A stretch of DNA of 64,000 nt. Origin: Leeia speluncae. GTDB lineage: Bacteria > Pseudomonadota > Gammaproteobacteria > Burkholderiales > Leeiaceae. The notes beneath the pieces were generated by a model, which did not search any database, was not told the DNA's origin, and saw only the letters and a program-made list of their open reading frames with translations. This document shows positions 26,718-35,258 of this stretch, piece after piece. The position numbers and the translations under genes were made by a program. The first letter of the stretch is position 1, and every line of letters begins with the position of its first letter. The stretch is taken from the NCBI RefSeq assembly GCF_020564625.1, contig NZ_JAJBZT010000008.1, positions 84,196 through 148,195 of the forward strand. Reading direction: 5' to 3'.

Positions 26718-28370
26718 ATGCAAGATCTTCATGGTAGAAAACTTAAGTCTGTTTATGACTATATCGTTGTTGGTTCTGGCTCTGCCGGCAGTGTGTTAGC
26801 TGCGAGATTGGCTGAGTCTGGTCAATATAGTGTCCTATTGCTAGAGGCTGGGAAATCAGACAATGTGATTTACATTAAGATGCCTGCAGCACTTGGAATC
26901 CCTCTGCAAGATGATAAATACAATTGGTTCTTACATAGTGAAGAGGAACCTGGTTTAAATAACCGTAAGGTGTTGGAAGCACGCGGAAAAACGCTTGGCG
27001 GATCTTCTTCTATTAATGGAATGAACTGGGTTCGTGGAAACCCTTGGGACTATGATAACTGGGCTGCTTTAGGCAATTCTGGTTGGTCTTATAAAGAAGT
27101 ATTACCGTATTTTAAGCGTTCAGAAACCTTCGATAAGGGTGAAAACCAGTATCGCGGTGGTGCTGGACCGATGAAAATTGAAACCTGTAAAGCCAAAGGT
27201 GCTTTATACGATGCATTTATTAAATCTGCGATGGAAGCAGGGTATCAGTACATAGAAGATGCCAATGCATACAAGCAAGAAGGCGTGCATATTACCCAGC
27301 GTAATGTGCATAAGGGATTAAGATGGAGTACCTCGCGTGGCTATATTCACGCTGCAGGCCCAAAAGAAAATCTACATGTTGTTACCGAAGCGTATGCGCA
27401 AAAAATCAAGTTTGTGAATAAACGTGCGGATAAGCTAGTTGTTTCTATTGCGGGTGTGGAACAAGAATTCCATATCAATAAAGAGATTATCTCTTGCGCA
27501 GGTGCATTGCATACACCGCACTTATTACTACATTCTGGTATTGGTGATCAGGCAGACTTGAAAAAAGTGGGTGTCAATGTTGTTCATCATCTACCAGGCG
27601 TTGGCCGCGGTCTGAAAGACCATGTAGCCGCACCTGTTCAATATTCTTCTATTCCTGGTTCTTCATCAGCAGGCAAACTATCTGCGCTTGGTCGATTGAA
27701 AATTGGAATTCAATGGATTTTTGCCAAAAAAGGTCTTGGTGCAACCAACTTCTTTGAGGTAGGCGCGTTTTGTCGTACAAGTGAAGAGGTTAAAGTACCT
27801 GATGTACAGTTTGAATTTGTCCCATTCTTGGGCGATTTCCAACATGGTAAATTAAAGCTAAGTGATGGTTTTCAGTATTTCTTTAGCTTGATGCGTCCAA
27901 AGAGTGAAGGCCGAGTTTGGATTGAGTCAAACGATCCTAAAGTGCCACCCAAGTTTGTATTCAATTACTTAACTCATGAAGAAGATGTCAAAGTAGCCGT
28001 CGCTGCGGTGAAAGAAATTCGTCGTGTTATTGCGCACGATGCATGGAAACCCGTGCGTCAAAATGAAGTACTACCTGGTGCCCATATTCAAACGGATGAG
28101 CAAATTGTAGCGTTCCTTCGTGACAACGCAGGTACAAACTACCATCCATGCTGTACGTGCCGCATGGGTAGCGATGAAATGGCTGTAACGGATCATGAAG
28201 CTAAAGTGCATGGGCTAGATAATGTCCGTATTGTGGATGCGTCTATCATGCCAGAGATCGTGAGTGGTAACTTGAATGCGCCTATTATCATGATGGCAGA
28301 AAAAGTATCTGACCTGATTTTAGGTAAGAGGCCATTAGCCGCAGCAGACGCTGACTATTACAAGCTATAA
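26718..28370 (+). CDS. GMC-family FAD-dependent alcohol oxidoreductase (choline-dehydrogenase-like)
   Basis: A 550-residue GMC flavoprotein. The FAD-binding motif is YIVVGSGSAGSVLAARL at about residues 15-31. The GMC signature GKTLGGSSSINGMNWVRGN is at about 90-110, and the catalytic histidine is in NYHPCCTCRMG with the partner asparagine in SGNLNAP near the C-terminus. Members oxidise primary alcohols, including choline and pyridoxine, to aldehydes. No choline-specific neighbours (betI, betB next door) are present, so choline is not favoured. The product could feed the aldehyde dehydrogenase at 17877. Confidence 0.87.
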   Translation: MQDLHGRKLKSVYDYIVVGSGSAGSVLAARLAESGQYSVLLLEAGKSDNVIYIKMPAALGIPLQDDKYNWFLHSEEEPGLNNRKVLEARGKTLGGSSSINGMNWVRGNPWDYDNWAALGNSGWSYKEVLPYFKRSETFDKGENQYRGGAGPMKIETCKAKGALYDAFIKSAMEAGYQYIEDANAYKQEGVHITQRNVHKGLRWSTSRGYIHAAGPKENLHVVTEAYAQKIKFVNKRADKLVVSIAGVEQEFHINKEIISCAGALHTPHLLLHSGIGDQADLKKVGVNVVHHLPGVGRGLKDHVAAPVQYSSIPGSSSAGKLSALGRLKIGIQWIFAKKGLGATNFFEVGAFCRTSEEVKVPDVQFEFVPFLGDFQHGKLKLSDGFQYFFSLMRPKSEGRVWIESNDPKVPPKFVFNYLTHEEDVKVAVAAVKEIRRVIAHDAWKPVRQNEVLPGAHIQTDEQIVAFLRDNAGTNYHPCCTCRMGSDEMAVTDHEAKVHGLDNVRIVDASIMPEIVSGNLNAPIIMMAEKVSDLILGKRPLAAADADYYKL

Positions 28371-28406
28371 GCAAAAAAGATTGATTAAAATCAATGTACT
28401 CAAAAA

Positions 28407-28420
28407 TGTAAACGATTACA
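28407..28420. promoter_or_regulatory. LacI-type operator O7, cupin-2 gene
   Basis: TGTAAACGATTACA, between the GMC gene and the second cupin, 35 bases centre-to-centre from O8. Confidence 0.8.
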
Positions 28421-28441
28421 TTTGATTCTGTTGTTTTGTTA

Positions 28442-28455
28442 TGTAATCGTTTACT
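28442..28455. promoter_or_regulatory. LacI-type operator O8, cupin-2 gene
   Basis: TGTAATCGTTTACT, one base from the consensus, ending just before the GGAG ribosome-binding site of the second cupin. This repeats the arrangement seen upstream of cupin 1. Confidence 0.75.
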
Positions 28456-28466
28456 TGGAGAGTCAG

Positions 28467-28949
28467 ATGAGCACAAATAATCAATTAGGTGAATTAAAAG
28501 TAATTACAGCTGAGACAGAGTCTAGCTTCTGGCAGCCTTTACCAGGACATGGTTTTGCTTCAGTGAGAGTGTCCCCAAACTTTATTAAGATGGATCAGTC
28601 TTGTTCATTTGGTACACAGATGCTTTATCCAGGCAATTACGTACGTGAACATAACCATCCAAATAATGAAGAAATTTTGCACTTTATCGAAGGTAGCGGA
28701 AAAGCGTATCTAGATGGAGAAGAGTTCATTCTACAACCAGGTGTAACGGTATATATCGGTAAAGGTAGAAATCACAAACTGGTGAATGATTCTGATGCAG
28801 AACTTCGTTGGGTTTGGTTTATGACGCCAAATGGTTTAGAAAACTTCTTTGAACAAGCCGGTATGCCACGTACGGTTGGTGAAGAAACGCCAGAACCATT
28901 TGAACGTTCAGCGACAGTGAAAAAGATCGAAGAAAACACAGTTTTCTAA
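28467..28949 (+). CDS. Cupin-domain protein, copy 2
   Basis: A 160-residue single-domain cupin paralogous to the one at 12607. The metal-site motifs are REHNHPNNEEILHFIEG and GKGRNHKLVNDSD; VWFMTPNGLE and PEPFER are shared. The N-terminus is 15-20 residues shorter than in copy 1. ATG at 28467 follows TTGGAGAG; an upstream in-frame start would run through the operator and is rejected. Two LacI-type operators precede it and a strong terminator follows, so it appears to be a single-gene transcript. Role unknown. Confidence 0.8.
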   Translation: MSTNNQLGELKVITAETESSFWQPLPGHGFASVRVSPNFIKMDQSCSFGTQMLYPGNYVREHNHPNNEEILHFIEGSGKAYLDGEEFILQPGVTVYIGKGRNHKLVNDSDAELRWVWFMTPNGLENFFEQAGMPRTVGEETPEPFERSATVKKIEENTVF

Positions 28950-28986
28950 ATCTAAAAAGGGGCCAAGTGCCCCTTTTTAGATTTTT
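28948..28986 (+). terminator. Strong terminator after cupin 2
   Basis: A stem of at least 13 bp, TCTAAAAAGGGGC (28951-28963) and GCCCCTTTTTAGA (28969-28981), loop CAAGT, followed by TTTTT. It isolates cupin 2 from the downstream racemase-family gene. Confidence 0.92.
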
Positions 28987-29052
28987 ACTAAGTGCTCATT
29001 TTCGGCTCTGAAACATCCCGTGTGCTGGTACGAATCAACTACATGAAATTAA

Positions 29053-30102
29053 ATGGAAATGAATCAAAAATTATTTAATTCAGCTTATATAGAAATGGTG
29101 AATGTTCATTGCCAAGGTGAAATTGGTAAGGTGATTACCGCTGGTGCGCCAGAGATTCCTGGCCTAACGCCATTGGATAAAATGAACTACATTAATCATG
29201 TAGATGATTCATTCAGGAAGTTTATTACAAGAGAGCCAAGATCATCTTTACAGATGTCGATCAATTTATTGGTAAAGCCATCTTCTAGTGAATACGACGC
29301 TGCTTTTCTCATTCTTCAAGCGGATCAAGCGCATGCGATGTCGGGAAGTAATTGCATGTGTGTTGTCACTGCATTAATTGAGCTAAACCTAGTCAAAGTG
29401 ACGAGTCCCATCACCACACTAAAACTAGAAACCCCTGCTGGTTTAATTCACGTGACGGCGTCTGTAGAGGATGGCAAGTGTAAAAGTGTCACTTTAGAAA
29501 ATGTCCCCTCATTTCTCTTAATGAAGAATCATCCGTTTGAATTTAATGGGAAAACACTTCATACCGATATTGCTTTCGGAGGCGTGTTTTATGCCTTAGT
29601 GGATGCTACTGACGTTGGTTTACGCATCAGCCCAGAGAATGCCAAGCAATTAGCGGATTTTGGCATGCAGATGAAAGCGATGCTTAATCAGCAGCTAGAG
29701 ATTAAACATCCGGAATTAGATGGGTTAAATAATATTGCCTATGTCATGTTTAGAGATAAAGATGAAAACGGAGAAGTAATTACTTGTACAACGATGAAGC
29801 CGGGTAGGGTAGATCGTTCTCCTTGTGGCACTGGCAGTTCTGCCAATCTGGCATCTAGATTTGAAAATGAACAGCTGCCAATTGGATACAAACAATCCTC
29901 GCGTTCAATTATTGGAGGAAACTTCATTACAGAAATTAAAGCATTTGGCACGTTAGGTGCCTACAAAACCATCACACCTCAGATTACTGGTTCTGCATGG
30001 GTCTACGGCGTTGAATCTGTTCGATTAGATGAAGCATCTGATCCATTTCCAAATGGTTTTGTTCTTTCTGATATGTGGGGATTCGATGCAAATGCAATCT
30101 AA
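29053..30102 (+). CDS. Proline-racemase-family enzyme, copy 2
   Basis: A 349-residue paralogue of the protein at 16074. The second catalytic cysteine is retained in DRSPCGTGSSA, and the first position again reads serine (MSGSNCMC). The two copies share the TPITGSAW-like C-terminal block and FPNGFVLSDMW versus LPTGYTLSDLW. They have diverged enough that different substrates or stereoisomers are plausible. No clear operator or ribosome-binding site is seen before the ATG at 29053; an ATG two codons later is an alternative. It overlaps the following oxidoreductase. Confidence 0.8.
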   Translation: MEMNQKLFNSAYIEMVNVHCQGEIGKVITAGAPEIPGLTPLDKMNYINHVDDSFRKFITREPRSSLQMSINLLVKPSSSEYDAAFLILQADQAHAMSGSNCMCVVTALIELNLVKVTSPITTLKLETPAGLIHVTASVEDGKCKSVTLENVPSFLLMKNHPFEFNGKTLHTDIAFGGVFYALVDATDVGLRISPENAKQLADFGMQMKAMLNQQLEIKHPELDGLNNIAYVMFRDKDENGEVITCTTMKPGRVDRSPCGTGSSANLASRFENEQLPIGYKQSSRSIIGGNFITEIKAFGTLGAYKTITPQITGSAWVYGVESVRLDEASDPFPNGFVLSDMWGFDANAI

Positions 30103-31189
30103 GCAAATGGACATGCCGCTATTAACACCATTTAAGATAGGTGGAAAAACCGCAAAAAATAGGTTTGTGCTAGCGCCGATGACTAGGCAACGCTTTGAAG
30201 ATGAAAGCGGTACACCAACAAGCTTGGTTGAAGCATATTATCTGCAACGAGCAGAAGCCGGTTTACTGATTACCGAGGCGACGAATATATCGGCTACAGC
30301 AAAAGGATTTTCCCATACGCCGAATATGTATACACCAGCACATGCAGATGCTTGGCGTTCATTTACTGATTCGGTACACGAAACCGGTTCGCTAATCGCC
30401 ATGCAATTAGCCCATGCAGGCCGATTATCCAATCAACGCGTTTTACCTGCTCATCAGCATCCTCACGCACCATCCACAATGGATGTAAATTACTTTTCGA
30501 GAATGAAAAACGCTGAAAATGTAATGGAGCAGGTGCTATGTTCCCCGGCGGTGGAGATGAGCATTGAAGCAATCAAAACGGTTCATGCTGATTTTTGTCA
30601 TGCAGCGACATTAGCTTTGGATGCGGGCTTCGACTTTATCGAACTACATGCTGCACATGGCTTTTTGATTCATCAGTTTTTGTCAGCATCATCAAATAAG
30701 CGCAATGACTTGTATGGTGGTGAAATTGAAAACAGGTCATTATTTTTGCTAGAACTATTAGCAGAACTAGCGAAACATGTGCCGTTGAACAAAGTAGGTA
30801 TCCGAATTTCACCGGTCGGAAAATATAACGGGGTGGATGATACGGAAGATGAAGCGCTGTATCGCTATTTGGTAAAGTGCTTAGCAAAACTAGATCTTGC
30901 TTACTTACATGTTTCAGAGCCTAACTGGAATGGTTCGCAGCCGATGAGCGAAGCATTAAGGACGCATATCACCAGTACGTTTACGGGCTGCAAAATTTTC
31001 TCTGGTGGATATCAATTTCAAACGGCAGAAGAGCGGGTAAAATCTAACACCGTAGATGCAATAGCGTTTGGCCGAAGCTTTATTGCCAACCCGAAGTTGG
31101 TAAAGCATTACGCTGAAAACCTCCCGCTTCATGAAGTGCGCAAAGAGTTTTTGTATGATGGCGCGCAGATCGGTTATACCGATTACTAG
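30086..31189 (+). CDS. NADH:flavin oxidoreductase, Old Yellow Enzyme family
   Basis: A 367-residue TIM-barrel FMN enzyme. It starts with LLTPFKIGG and NRFVLAPMTRQR, has QLAHAGR at about residue 95, DFIELHAAHGFLIHQFLS with the substrate-binding histidines, NDLYGG, and GIRISP. Family members reduce activated C=C bonds or demethylate or oxidise amines. ATG at 30086 follows GGGGA and overlaps the previous gene by 17 bases; a longer ORF from 30029 lacks support. It may reduce an unsaturated acid made by the racemase-family dehydratase or isomerase; this is inference. One base separates it from the converging LysR gene. Confidence 0.85.
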   Translation: MQMQSKQMDMPLLTPFKIGGKTAKNRFVLAPMTRQRFEDESGTPTSLVEAYYLQRAEAGLLITEATNISATAKGFSHTPNMYTPAHADAWRSFTDSVHETGSLIAMQLAHAGRLSNQRVLPAHQHPHAPSTMDVNYFSRMKNAENVMEQVLCSPAVEMSIEAIKTVHADFCHAATLALDAGFDFIELHAAHGFLIHQFLSASSNKRNDLYGGEIENRSLFLLELLAELAKHVPLNKVGIRISPVGKYNGVDDTEDEALYRYLVKCLAKLDLAYLHVSEPNWNGSQPMSEALRTHITSTFTGCKIFSGGYQFQTAEERVKSNTVDAIAFGRSFIANPKLVKHYAENLPLHEVRKEFLYDGAQIGYTDY

Positions 31190-31190
31190 C

Positions 31191-32081
31191 TTATGCAGAG
31201 TGGATGCTTTGTGTCTCACAAAGCATCCAGATTTCCTGAATTAGATCATTTAAAGTTTCTTTCTTTCCATACATCCTAATTTCTACTTTAGTACTCCAGT
31301 CTTTATTAGTGATGAGCTCTAATTTATTTTGCTCTATTTCATCTTCTGCACAACTGACAGGCAACCATCCGATGCCATGACCTTCTTTAATCATCGCCTT
31401 GATTGATTGGCTCATTTCGGTATCAAATGTTTTTTCAAATATATCATGTCGATTTATTTTTAATAGAATCGCTTCTTGTATCAGCCCAAGATAGGTACCA
31501 TTTGAATAAGAAAGAAGCGGTATTTTTTCATTTTGAAGAATATCTGACCCTTGTTTTTTAAAAGGAGCAAACAACTCTTCTTTTAGTACAATGTACTTAT
31601 AATTACTTTTGTTGATATGTATAGGCAATAAAGGATGATGATAAATTAAAAGTAAATCAGATATATCATCAGTGAGATCATTGATGCCTTCATTCGAATT
31701 AACTGCTTTCACATGCGTTTTGCTAACCCCTAGTTTTTCTTTTAGTTCATTTAAGAAGATCGGGAAATAGCTCATCGATAATGAATGCGAAACCGAAAAT
31801 CGGATGGTTGCATCGTTTGACTGATTTTCTCGGCTAAGAATAGAGCGCATCGTGTAGATAGACTCGGTCATATCCTTCGCAAACTTCAAAAAAATCTTAC
31901 CTGCATTGGTTAGCCTCACGCCCTGTTCATTTCGATGAATGAGCGTGGTCGTCAGCCATTCTTCAAGCGATTGTATGTGTCGGCTTAACGCAGGTTGAGA
32001 AATATTTCGTGATTTAGCCGCCTTAGAAAAGCTACCACTTTCCACCAATGCCAAGAAGTCTTCTATCCATCGCACCTGCAT
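31191..32081 (-). CDS. LysR-family regulator (YjiE/HypT-like)
   Basis: A 296-residue LysR protein. The N-terminal helix-turn-helix covers about residues 3-60 (FLALVESGSFSKAAKSRNISQPALSRHI). The effector domain has the HSLSMSYFPIF and GIGWLPVSCA blocks that resemble YjiE/HypT. It is divergent from aspartate ammonia-lyase across 97 bases, and that gene is its most likely target. A TATGCA (32085-32090) and TGCATA (32117-32122) inverted pair in that gap is a possible site. The ligand or redox signal is not known. Confidence 0.85.
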   Translation of the reverse strand: MQVRWIEDFLALVESGSFSKAAKSRNISQPALSRHIQSLEEWLTTTLIHRNEQGVRLTNAGKIFLKFAKDMTESIYTMRSILSRENQSNDATIRFSVSHSLSMSYFPIFLNELKEKLGVSKTHVKAVNSNEGINDLTDDISDLLLIYHHPLLPIHINKSNYKYIVLKEELFAPFKKQGSDILQNEKIPLLSYSNGTYLGLIQEAILLKINRHDIFEKTFDTEMSQSIKAMIKEGHGIGWLPVSCAEDEIEQNKLELITNKDWSTKVEIRMYGKKETLNDLIQEIWMLCETQSIHSA

Positions 32082-32178
32082 TGTTATGCACTTTCTGTAA
32101 AAATTTATTCTATTTTTGCATAGGTTTTTGGGTTTGTAATCATCTTATTTATATTGATCACTTTCTTAGGAGGTGATT

Positions 32179-33582
32179 GTGGTAAATAATTCTAGATCTG
32201 AGCATGATTTACTTGGGTATAAAGATATCCCTAATTCAGCTTATTATGGTGTGCATACCTTAAGAGCGGTTGAAAATTTTCCAATCACGCATGTTCCTAT
32301 TTCAAAATTTTCATTTTTGGTTGATAGCTTAGCATTAATCAAAAAAGCAGCTGCAAAAGCAAACCATCAGCTTGGTTTGTTAGATGAAAAAAAATGTAAT
32401 GCAATTGTATTTGCTTGTGATGAATTATTAGCGGGTAAATATCATGAGCATTTTGTTGTTGATGTCATTCAAGGTGGTGCAGGTACATCCACTAACATGA
32501 ATGCCAATGAAGTGATTGCGAATATTGCCATTGAATATCTTGGTGGAAAAAGAGGTGAATATTCAATTCTTCATCCAAATGAGCATGTGAATTTAAGTCA
32601 AAGTACAAATGATGTTTATCCAACTGCCTTAAAGATTGCTTCACACTTTGGAATTCTAGCGTTAATTAAGGCGATGACAGTCTTAAGAGATGCATTTAAA
32701 AATAAGTCGCTTGAATTCAATGACGTCATCAAAATGGGCCGTACCCAGTTGCAAGATGCCGTTCCAATGACATTGGGTCAGGAATTTTCTACCTACGCTG
32801 TTATGATGACCGAAGACATTGATCGTTTATCAGAAGCGTTACTGCTCATTCACGAGATCAATCTTGGTGCAACAGCCATTGGTACAGGGATTAACTCTCA
32901 TCCAGAATATGCGGCGACTGTTTGTCAGTATCTAAATGAATACTCTGGCGTGAACTTTAAGACCGCTGAAAATCTGGTGGAAGCAACCCAAGATTGCGGT
33001 AGTTTTGTACAAGTTTCTGGCGTGTTAAAACGAATCGCCGTAAAAATTTCAAAAATTTGTAATGATCTTCGCTTGTTATCTTCAGGGCCAAGGACTGGTT
33101 TCTTTGAAATTAACTTACCACCGATGCAGGCCGGTTCATCTATTATGCCTGGTAAAGTTAACCCGGTTATTCCTGAAGTAATGAACCAAATTGCCTATGA
33201 GGTGATCGGCAATGACACTACCATTACCTTTGCAGCAGAAGCCGGACAATTGCAATTAAATGCATTTGAGCCTGTCATTGGGTACTCGTTATTTAAGAGT
33301 GTTAGTCACTTAAGTAATGGGTGCTTAGTGCTTGCCGAGAAGTGTGTAAATGGCATTACCGCCAATAAAGAGCATATGCGCAAGCAAGTAGAAAACTCTA
33401 TCGGTTTGGTAACCGCATTAAACCCATTAATTGGCTATGAGAACTCCACCGAGGTAGCAAAAATCGCTTTGCATTCAGGCCGTAGTGTCTATGATATTGT
33501 GTTGGAGAAAGGGCTGCTTACAAAAGAGCAACTCAACCAGGCGATGCAGCCAGAGTTGTTAACTAAACCGCAAATCGGATAA
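32179..33582 (+). CDS. aspA: Aspartate ammonia-lyase
   Basis: A 467-residue fumarase/aspartase-superfamily enzyme catalysing L-aspartate to fumarate and ammonia. The motifs are GGAGTSTNMNANEV, MGRTQLQDAVPMTLGQEF, GTGINSHPEYA and the signature GSSIMPGKVNPV. The GTG at 32179 is selected: a perfect AGGAGG at 32168-32173 gives correct spacing, while the GTG at 32173 overlaps that site. Codon use is somewhat AT-rich. Together with the aspartate dehydrogenase at 13903 it gives the island two separate aspartate-consuming reactions. Confidence 0.9.
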   Translation: MVNNSRSEHDLLGYKDIPNSAYYGVHTLRAVENFPITHVPISKFSFLVDSLALIKKAAAKANHQLGLLDEKKCNAIVFACDELLAGKYHEHFVVDVIQGGAGTSTNMNANEVIANIAIEYLGGKRGEYSILHPNEHVNLSQSTNDVYPTALKIASHFGILALIKAMTVLRDAFKNKSLEFNDVIKMGRTQLQDAVPMTLGQEFSTYAVMMTEDIDRLSEALLLIHEINLGATAIGTGINSHPEYAATVCQYLNEYSGVNFKTAENLVEATQDCGSFVQVSGVLKRIAVKISKICNDLRLLSSGPRTGFFEINLPPMQAGSSIMPGKVNPVIPEVMNQIAYEVIGNDTTITFAAEAGQLQLNAFEPVIGYSLFKSVSHLSNGCLVLAEKCVNGITANKEHMRKQVENSIGLVTALNPLIGYENSTEVAKIALHSGRSVYDIVLEKGLLTKEQLNQAMQPELLTKPQIG

Positions 33583-33593
33583 TTATCGTTAAA

Positions 33594-33628
33594 AGCTATC
33601 CACTACATCTAAGTGTTAGTGGATAGCT
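33594..33628. terminator. Inverted repeat between aspA and the converging secreted-protein gene
   Basis: A 12-bp perfect stem, AGCTATCCACTA (33594-33605) and TAGTGGATAGCT (33617-33628), with an 11-base loop. On the minus strand it is followed by TTTTAACG, so it fits best as a terminator for the minus-strand gene. Confidence 0.65.
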
Positions 33629-33651
33629 GCATGATTGAAATTTATTTAAAT

Positions 33652-34491
33652 TTATTCAAATTCCACTGGCTCACAAAACCCTATCTTCTCGATATAGCGT
33701 TTTAAGTTGTCTTTATCTGTATTTAATAGTTTAAAAGCTGTCTTGCTATTGCTAGCATTTTTCTTTGGTTCACCACCGGCCCAATGGTAGCTTTGCCACG
33801 TGGCTTTCCAATGGTAATTTTCTGTTTTTGTCGTTTCGTACTGTAAGCGAAGAGAACCGGTAAATTCTTCTCTGCAATGTGGCGAATGGTTGTATTCCTC
33901 TTCTGTAAAACAAGCACGTAAATCTTTCTGGCAAGAAAACGGCACATTGCTGTATGTAGGTGCTTTAGCGATGTCGTTTTTCCCTTTTATCTCGTAAAAG
34001 TCGGCAATTTCCCAATGCCCGCCACCACCAGAATATCCTTCTGACCAGCTTTGGATAAGTGCAACGCTAAAGCGATTCGGTCCAATCGGGTACAAGGCCG
34101 GAAAAATGTATTTCCGAATGCGATCATCACTTTCAGGGAATGGAGAATCTTGCGCAATCTTGGAAAAATCCCATTTACCTTCTAAAGACCAATCTCCATT
34201 TTGGAAACTAAGCTGAAGCAGGTTTAAATCATCTGTGATGACATAAAAAGAGGTTGCTTGCGCGTTCTTGATCGTCAGTAGGTTGGGTTTTGACTTTGGC
34301 GTTTCGTTGTTTGTTGCCGTCTCACTACAATCTATCCACTTTTTACTGCATAAATACGCGTACCAATTTGCTTCTGGCCACGCTTTTTGCACTGTAGGGA
34401 CAAGTACCTTTGCGGTAGGCTTGGGCGGTGCAGCGAGAAGGGGCGTAGCTAAGTTCGCTAGTAAGACTGTGAATATCGTTTTTGAGAACAT
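33652..34491 (-). CDS. Exported hypothetical protein
   Basis: A 279-residue protein with an N-terminal signal peptide (FTVLLANLATPLLAA, cleavage near residue 21). The mature part has several cysteines (YLCSKKWIDC, FSCQKDLRACF, PHCREEF, GFCEP) suggesting periplasmic disulphides, and a glycine-rich GYSGGGGHWEIADFYEI segment. I do not recognise a family. It is isolated between aspA and yajQ, with a weak ribosome-binding region. Confidence 0.6.
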   Translation of the reverse strand: MFSKTIFTVLLANLATPLLAAPPKPTAKVLVPTVQKAWPEANWYAYLCSKKWIDCSETATNNETPKSKPNLLTIKNAQATSFYVITDDLNLLQLSFQNGDWSLEGKWDFSKIAQDSPFPESDDRIRKYIFPALYPIGPNRFSVALIQSWSEGYSGGGGHWEIADFYEIKGKNDIAKAPTYSNVPFSCQKDLRACFTEEEYNHSPHCREEFTGSLRLQYETTKTENYHWKATWQSYHWAGGEPKKNASNSKTAFKLLNTDKDNLKRYIEKIGFCEPVEFE

Positions 34492-34768
34492 AGTATTTTT
34501 GATCTATGATGAACGTATATTTTAACACTGTTTTTAGCGATGAAAGAAAGGAGGGTAACCTTGCCGTTGCATTGTATCTTCTCCTTTTGTGGCGGATCTT
34601 TTGCCAATGCTTTGGCTAATTTTCAGGTAAAAATTTGTCAGGCTGAATTTTAAAGACGCATTTCAAGTATGATTTTTGCGTTGTTCTACGCCATCTACAT
34701 TCATTCCGCGCTAAAATAATGGCGTCATGCTAGCCTGAACCTAGCGAATAGAATTTTTGGAGTGTTAG

Positions 34769-35254
34769 ATGCCTTCGTTTGATATTGTTTCTGAAGTGGA
34801 TTTGGTTGAAGTAAAAAACGCGCTTGATCAGTGTAATAAAGAAGTCGGCAACCGTTATGACTTTAAAGGTAGCGATGCGCGTGTCGAGCAAGCTGAAAAA
34901 GTGCTGACCATGTATGCAGATGCCGAGTTTCAGTTAGACCAAGTTAAAGATGTCCTGATTAACAAATTAGCCAAGCGCAACGTAGATGTACGTTGCCTGG
35001 AATATGGCAAAGTAGAAAAAGTCAGTGGCAATAAAGTAAAACAAACCGTGACGGTCAAAGTGGGTGTGGAAACTGAGCTTGCGAAAAAGCTAGTTCGCAT
35101 TATTAAAGATAGCAAAATCAAAGTGCAAGCTAGCATTCAGGGCGACACTGTCCGTGTGACTGGTGCAAAGCGTGACAACTTGCAAGAAGTTATTGCGTTA
35201 ATGCGTAAAGAAATTACCGATTTCCCGCTGCAATACCAAAACTTCAGAGATTAA
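34769..35254 (+). CDS. yajQ: YajQ-family nucleotide/c-di-GMP-binding protein
   Basis: A 161-residue DUF520 protein made of two similar ferredoxin-like halves, starting [11 protein letters not shown], with [12 protein letters not shown] and a second half containing [21 protein letters not shown]. Some family members bind c-di-GMP and act with a transcription factor. GGAG precedes the ATG. It ends four bases before a sigma54-dependent response regulator, a coupling that may be functional, since the window also encodes two c-di-GMP enzymes. Confidence 0.93.
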   Translation: MPSFDIVSEVDLVEVKNALDQCNKEVGNRYDFKGSDARVEQAEKVLTMYADAEFQLDQVKDVLINKLAKRNVDVRCLEYGKVEKVSGNKVKQTVTVKVGVETELAKKLVRIIKDSKIKVQASIQGDTVRVTGAKRDNLQEVIALMRKEITDFPLQYQNFRD

Positions 35255-35258
35255 TCTG

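Noticed and set aside
26718..28370. GMC protein as choline dehydrogenase with 17877-19358 as betaine aldehyde dehydrogenase
   Set aside because: There is no betI or choline transporter, the genes are not adjacent, and the transporter is NCS1-type. Only the general alcohol and aldehyde oxidation roles are supported.
12607..30102. Pyridoxine (vitamin B6) degradation pathway
   Set aside because: The NCS1 permease, GMC enzyme, SDR and hydrolase would fit, but no ring-opening flavin monooxygenase, pyridoxolactonase or pyridoxic-acid enzymes are present.
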